From the NCBI GenBank assembly GCA_049601975.1, contig JBMYRC010000168.1:1-7974 (forward strand): DNA of 7,974 bases, read 5' to 3'. Source of the DNA: UBA6544 sp049601975. Its GTDB lineage: Bacteria > Pseudomonadota > Alphaproteobacteria > UBA8366. This document shows, one piece after another, positions 5,225-7,974 of this stretch; position 1 is the stretch's first letter; every line of letters begins with the position of its first letter. The notes under the pieces were generated by a model. That model was given only the letters and a program-made list of their open reading frames with translations. It ran no database searches and had not been told where the DNA came from. The position numbers and the translations under genes were made by a program.

Positions 5225-7774
5225 ATGGCACGACTTATTCCTAATAGCGGGCAAGACATGACGAAAATCGTACTGGATTTGATCGAGAAAGATTTCGACC
5301 ACGAAGCAATCGAGAGTGATTGCTGGGAGGTCTGGGAGGGCGAGAAGCTTTACGATTACGCCCCCGACGATAGCAAGGAGCTGTTCTCGATCGACACGCC
5401 GCCTCCCTATGTCTCGGCGGCGCACCTGCATGTTGGCCACGCGATGTCCTATGCCCAGGCGGAGTTCGTCGTTCGCTATAAGCGCATGCAGGGCTTCAAT
5501 GTCTTCTACCCGATGGGTTTCGACGATAACGGCCTACCGACGGAACGGTTCGTCGAGCAAACCTATAACGTTAACAAAAATAACATCACACGCGAGAAAT
5601 TCCGCGAGCTCTGCATGGAAGAGACCGCGAAGGGCGCCAAGACCTACCAAGAGATGTGGCGTAATCTCGGCCTCTCTGTCGATTGGTCACTGAAGTACTC
5701 GACTATCGACCCGCATTGCCAACGCACTTCGCAGAAATCCTTCATCGATCTTTATGAGAAGGGGTTGCTATACCGGGACGATTCCCCGGTCATCTGGGAT
5801 ACGCATTTCGAGACATCCTTGGCGCAAGCGGATGTGGATACGCTGACGCGAAACGGTCAACTGCACGATATCGCCTTTAAGTCGGTCGATACCGGTCAGT
5901 CACTGGTTATTTCCACCACGCGGCCCGAGCTGATTCCGGCCTGCGTTGGGCTCTATTTCAACCCGAACGATGAGCGCTACAAGCACCTCGAAGGCAAGGA
6001 AGCCGCAATCCCGCTCTTCGGTAATACGGTGACCATCCGCACCTCGGAAGAGGTCGACATGGAATTCGGCACTGGTTTGATGATGGTCTGTACCTTCGGC
6101 GACGGCGAAGACGTCAAGAAATGGAAAGACGACAAGCTCGATACCCGCATCTGCGTCAATCCGAACGGCACGATGACGGAACTCGCGGGCGATTTTGCGG
6201 GCATGAAAGTGGAGCAGGCCCGCAAGGAAATCGTCAAGGCGCTGAAGGAGCAAAAGCTGATCCTGGAGTCAAAACAGGTGAAGCAGAACGTCTCCGTCTC
6301 GGAGCGCTCGAGCCAGCCGATCGAGTTCGTGATGGCGCCGCAATGGTTCATCCGGCTGCTCGAGTATAAGGACGAATTCCTAAAGCGCAGCGAACAACTC
6401 AATTGGTTCCCCGACCATATGAAGGTCCGTCTCGACGATTGGGTTAACGGACTAAAGTACGATTGGAATATATCCCGACAGCGCTTCTACGGGGTGCCGT
6501 TCCCGATTTGGTACTGCAAAGGTTGCGGTGAAGTCGTGGTGGCCGATGAAGCGACCCTGCCGGTCGATCCCGCTGAGCAGCCGTGCCCGGCGGAAACCTG
6601 CGCCAAATGTGGAAGCACTGAGTTCGAGGGCGAGAGCGACGTTATGGAGACTTGGATGACGTCTTCCTTGACGCCGCTCGTTAACGCCAACTGGGCGGGG
6701 ACCGAAGACCGCAAGGGCGATATGTCGATATATCCGATGAGCTTGCGCGTGCAAGCATTTGAAATCATTCGAACTTGGCTGTTTTACACAGTTGCGAAAT
6801 CGCACTTCCATCACGACGGATTACCGTGGAAGGATTGTATGATTTCGGGCTGGGGATTAAACGAGCAAGGTAAGAAGATCTCGAAACGAGACCTTGAGAA
6901 GTTCACCGATGCGGAAGGCTTCAATCGCTACGACCCGCATTCGATCATGGAGAAGTACTCGGCGGATGCGCTGCGCTTCTGGGCGGCGGGCAGCCATCTA
7001 GGGAATGATTTGCGCTTCAACGAGAAAGACGTTCGGACCGGCCGAAAAGTGGTAATCAAGATGTGGAACGTGGCCCGACTCTGCAATATCTTGTTGGAAG
7101 GGTTCGACCCGAACGCACCACGCCCGGCGCTCGCCGATCGTTCTGTAGAGGATCGTTGGGTTCAGATTGAACTCGCGAAAACCATTAAGACCGTCACCGA
7201 CGGGTTCGAGCGCTATGACTATGCCTACGGCCGTGAGGCTCTGGAACGCTTTTTCTGGGGCGTCTTCTGTGACAACTACGTCGAAATTGTGAAGGACCGG
7301 TTCTGGAATCCGGAGCGCTACTCCGAGGAACTGCGCGCATCGGCCCAGGCGACCCTCTGGGAGTCGCTGCGGACGCTGCTAGCGCTCTTCGCCCCGTATC
7401 TGCCGTTTGTCACCGAAGCCGTCTTCCAACGCCTCTACAAGCCCTATGAGGACGTCTCGTCGATCCATATCGCCGAATGGCCGGGCGAAGAGAGTGAGCT
7501 GGAAGCGACGGCGACGCCGGGTGGCATGGTCATCATCCTCGAATTACTGAACGCCACCCGTGAGCTGCGCTCCCAGCATAAGGTTTCACAGACCAAGGTG
7601 CTGGAGGGCATTCGCCTCGATCTCGACGGCGCGGATGACAGCACCAAGCAAATGGTCCGTGACCTAGCGGGTTCGATCCAAAGCGCCACTCGCTGCAAGG
7701 AAGTCAGCTACGGCCCGGCAGAATACGCGACAGCGGTGCAGGGCGTGAAGCTGCAAATTCTGGCGGCAGAGTAA
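5225..7774 (+). CDS. valS: Valyl-tRNA synthetase, archaeal/Rickettsia-like type with KISKR signature
   Basis: An 849-residue class Ia synthetase that charges tRNA-Val with valine and hydrolyses misactivated threonine. Domain order is standard: Rossmann half with HVGH (69-72) in HLHVGHAMSYAQAE; CP1 editing domain with STTRPE (230-235), NPNDERY, and FGTGLMMVCTFGDGEDV (281-297); and the QWFIRLLEYKDEF block (373-385). These are followed by a zinc ribbon with C431-x2-C434 and C459-x2-C462 (plus C454), METWMTSSLTP (475-484), and FEIIRTWLFYTVAKSHFHHD. The anticodon domain shows KMWNVARLCN and FCDNYVEIVKDRFW. The CTFGD editing motif and TSSLTP resemble archaeal and Rickettsia enzymes, not the usual bacterial form, and the bacterial C-terminal coiled-coil arm is missing. 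Odd: KMSKS is KISKR (551-555), with about nine extra residues before the DP that normally follows. No good ribosome site precedes ATG 5225 or the alternative ATG 5258; conserved sequence begins near residue 26. Confidence 0.93.
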   Translation: MARLIPNSGQDMTKIVLDLIEKDFDHEAIESDCWEVWEGEKLYDYAPDDSKELFSIDTPPPYVSAAHLHVGHAMSYAQAEFVVRYKRMQGFNVFYPMGFDDNGLPTERFVEQTYNVNKNNITREKFRELCMEETAKGAKTYQEMWRNLGLSVDWSLKYSTIDPHCQRTSQKSFIDLYEKGLLYRDDSPVIWDTHFETSLAQADVDTLTRNGQLHDIAFKSVDTGQSLVISTTRPELIPACVGLYFNPNDERYKHLEGKEAAIPLFGNTVTIRTSEEVDMEFGTGLMMVCTFGDGEDVKKWKDDKLDTRICVNPNGTMTELAGDFAGMKVEQARKEIVKALKEQKLILESKQVKQNVSVSERSSQPIEFVMAPQWFIRLLEYKDEFLKRSEQLNWFPDHMKVRLDDWVNGLKYDWNISRQRFYGVPFPIWYCKGCGEVVVADEATLPVDPAEQPCPAETCAKCGSTEFEGESDVMETWMTSSLTPLVNANWAGTEDRKGDMSIYPMSLRVQAFEIIRTWLFYTVAKSHFHHDGLPWKDCMISGWGLNEQGKKISKRDLEKFTDAEGFNRYDPHSIMEKYSADALRFWAAGSHLGNDLRFNEKDVRTGRKVVIKMWNVARLCNILLEGFDPNAPRPALADRSVEDRWVQIELAKTIKTVTDGFERYDYAYGREALERFFWGVFCDNYVEIVKDRFWNPERYSEELRASAQATLWESLRTLLALFAPYLPFVTEAVFQRLYKPYEDVSSIHIAEWPGEESELEATATPGGMVIILELLNATRELRSQHKVSQTKVLEGIRLDLDGADDSTKQMVRDLAGSIQSATRCKEVSYGPAEYATAVQGVKLQILAAE

Positions 7775-7794
7775 AGTCAGGCAGAATTGTCGAC

Positions 7795-7974
7795 GTGTCT
7801 CGAAGGAAGCCGACCAAGCTGGAAATCGCATTGCAGTGCATGCTCGTGCTGTATCTGACGATCATGATCCATGAGTACATTTCGGGATTTAATGCACCGG
7901 CCTGTCCAGCGCCGGAGTGCTATGCGTGGGGTACGGAGAAACTCATGGCATTGGGATGGGAATACGAAAGTCGT
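7795..7974 (+). CDS. Small predicted membrane protein of unknown function, partial (runs off the window)
   Basis: An open frame of 60 codons starts at GTG 7795, 20 bases after the valS stop, and is still open at the last base. The alternative start is ATG 7840. It has a basic opening (SRRKPTK), then a hydrophobic stretch (IALQCMLVLYLTIMI), then HEYISGFNAPACPAPECYAW, with two Cys six residues apart. This reads as a single membrane anchor with a short polar tail. No strong ribosome site is seen. I do not recognise a family. Same-strand spacing suggests co-transcription with valS. Confidence 0.45.
   Translation, partial: MSRRKPTKLEIALQCMLVLYLTIMIHEYISGFNAPACPAPECYAWGTEKLMALGWEYESR

Noticed and set aside
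1..7974. CRISPR array, tRNA gene, or defence or toxin-antitoxin system
   Set aside because: No regularly spaced repeats, no tRNA cloverleaf and no matching protein families were seen on either strand.

Overview
The window looks like a bacterial chromosome segment of moderately high GC. It is most likely proteobacterial, and plausibly alphaproteobacterial. The support is indirect: clear Shine-Dalgarno sites (GGAG, GGAGG), an IS3-family insertion sequence end, a short 'ATTCCCGC' palindromic repeat of the type scattered through proteobacterial genomes, and an archaeal/Rickettsia-like valyl-tRNA synthetase. No rRNA or tRNA gene is present to fix the taxonomy.

Layout from left to right. (1) Positions 1-260 hold the 3' end of an IS3-family transposase and a probable right IS terminus. 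(2) A palindromic repeat lies at 296-315. (3) Two divergent genes share a 72-bp intergenic region: a mandelate racemase/muconate lactonizing (enolase superfamily) enzyme on the minus strand (326-1501) and a TauD/TfdA Fe(II)/2-oxoglutarate dioxygenase on the plus strand (1574-2422). (4) Convergent with the dioxygenase is a broken 3-hydroxyisobutyrate dehydrogenase/tartronate semialdehyde reductase-like gene on the minus strand (2451-3292). It carries one in-frame TAG and one single-base frameshift but is otherwise full length. (5) A 204-bp divergent intergenic region contains a nine-G tract inside an inverted repeat and a second dyad that resembles an operator. (6) A two-gene plus-strand operon follows: a class V PLP aminotransferase (3497-4642) and a small VOC/glyoxalase-fold protein (4670-5053). 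(7) After a 171-bp gap comes a complete valyl-tRNA synthetase (5225-7774) with an unusual KISKR signature. (8) The window ends inside a small predicted membrane protein (7795 onwards).

Regions 3 to 6 look like an accessory catabolic island for a small hydroxy-, amino- or sulfo-acid. An acid-dehydrating or racemizing enolase-superfamily enzyme, a 2OG dioxygenase, a beta-hydroxyacid dehydrogenase, a glyoxylate-type aminotransferase and a VOC enzyme would fit a pathway that passes small carbonyl or keto acids between them. The substrate cannot be read from sequence. The dead dehydrogenase suggests the pathway is decaying, or that a paralogue elsewhere supplies this step. No clearly new defence or mobile system is visible. 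The points most worth a second look are the atypical valyl-tRNA synthetase, the two-lesion pseudogene, and the structured intergenic region between the pseudogene and the aminotransferase.
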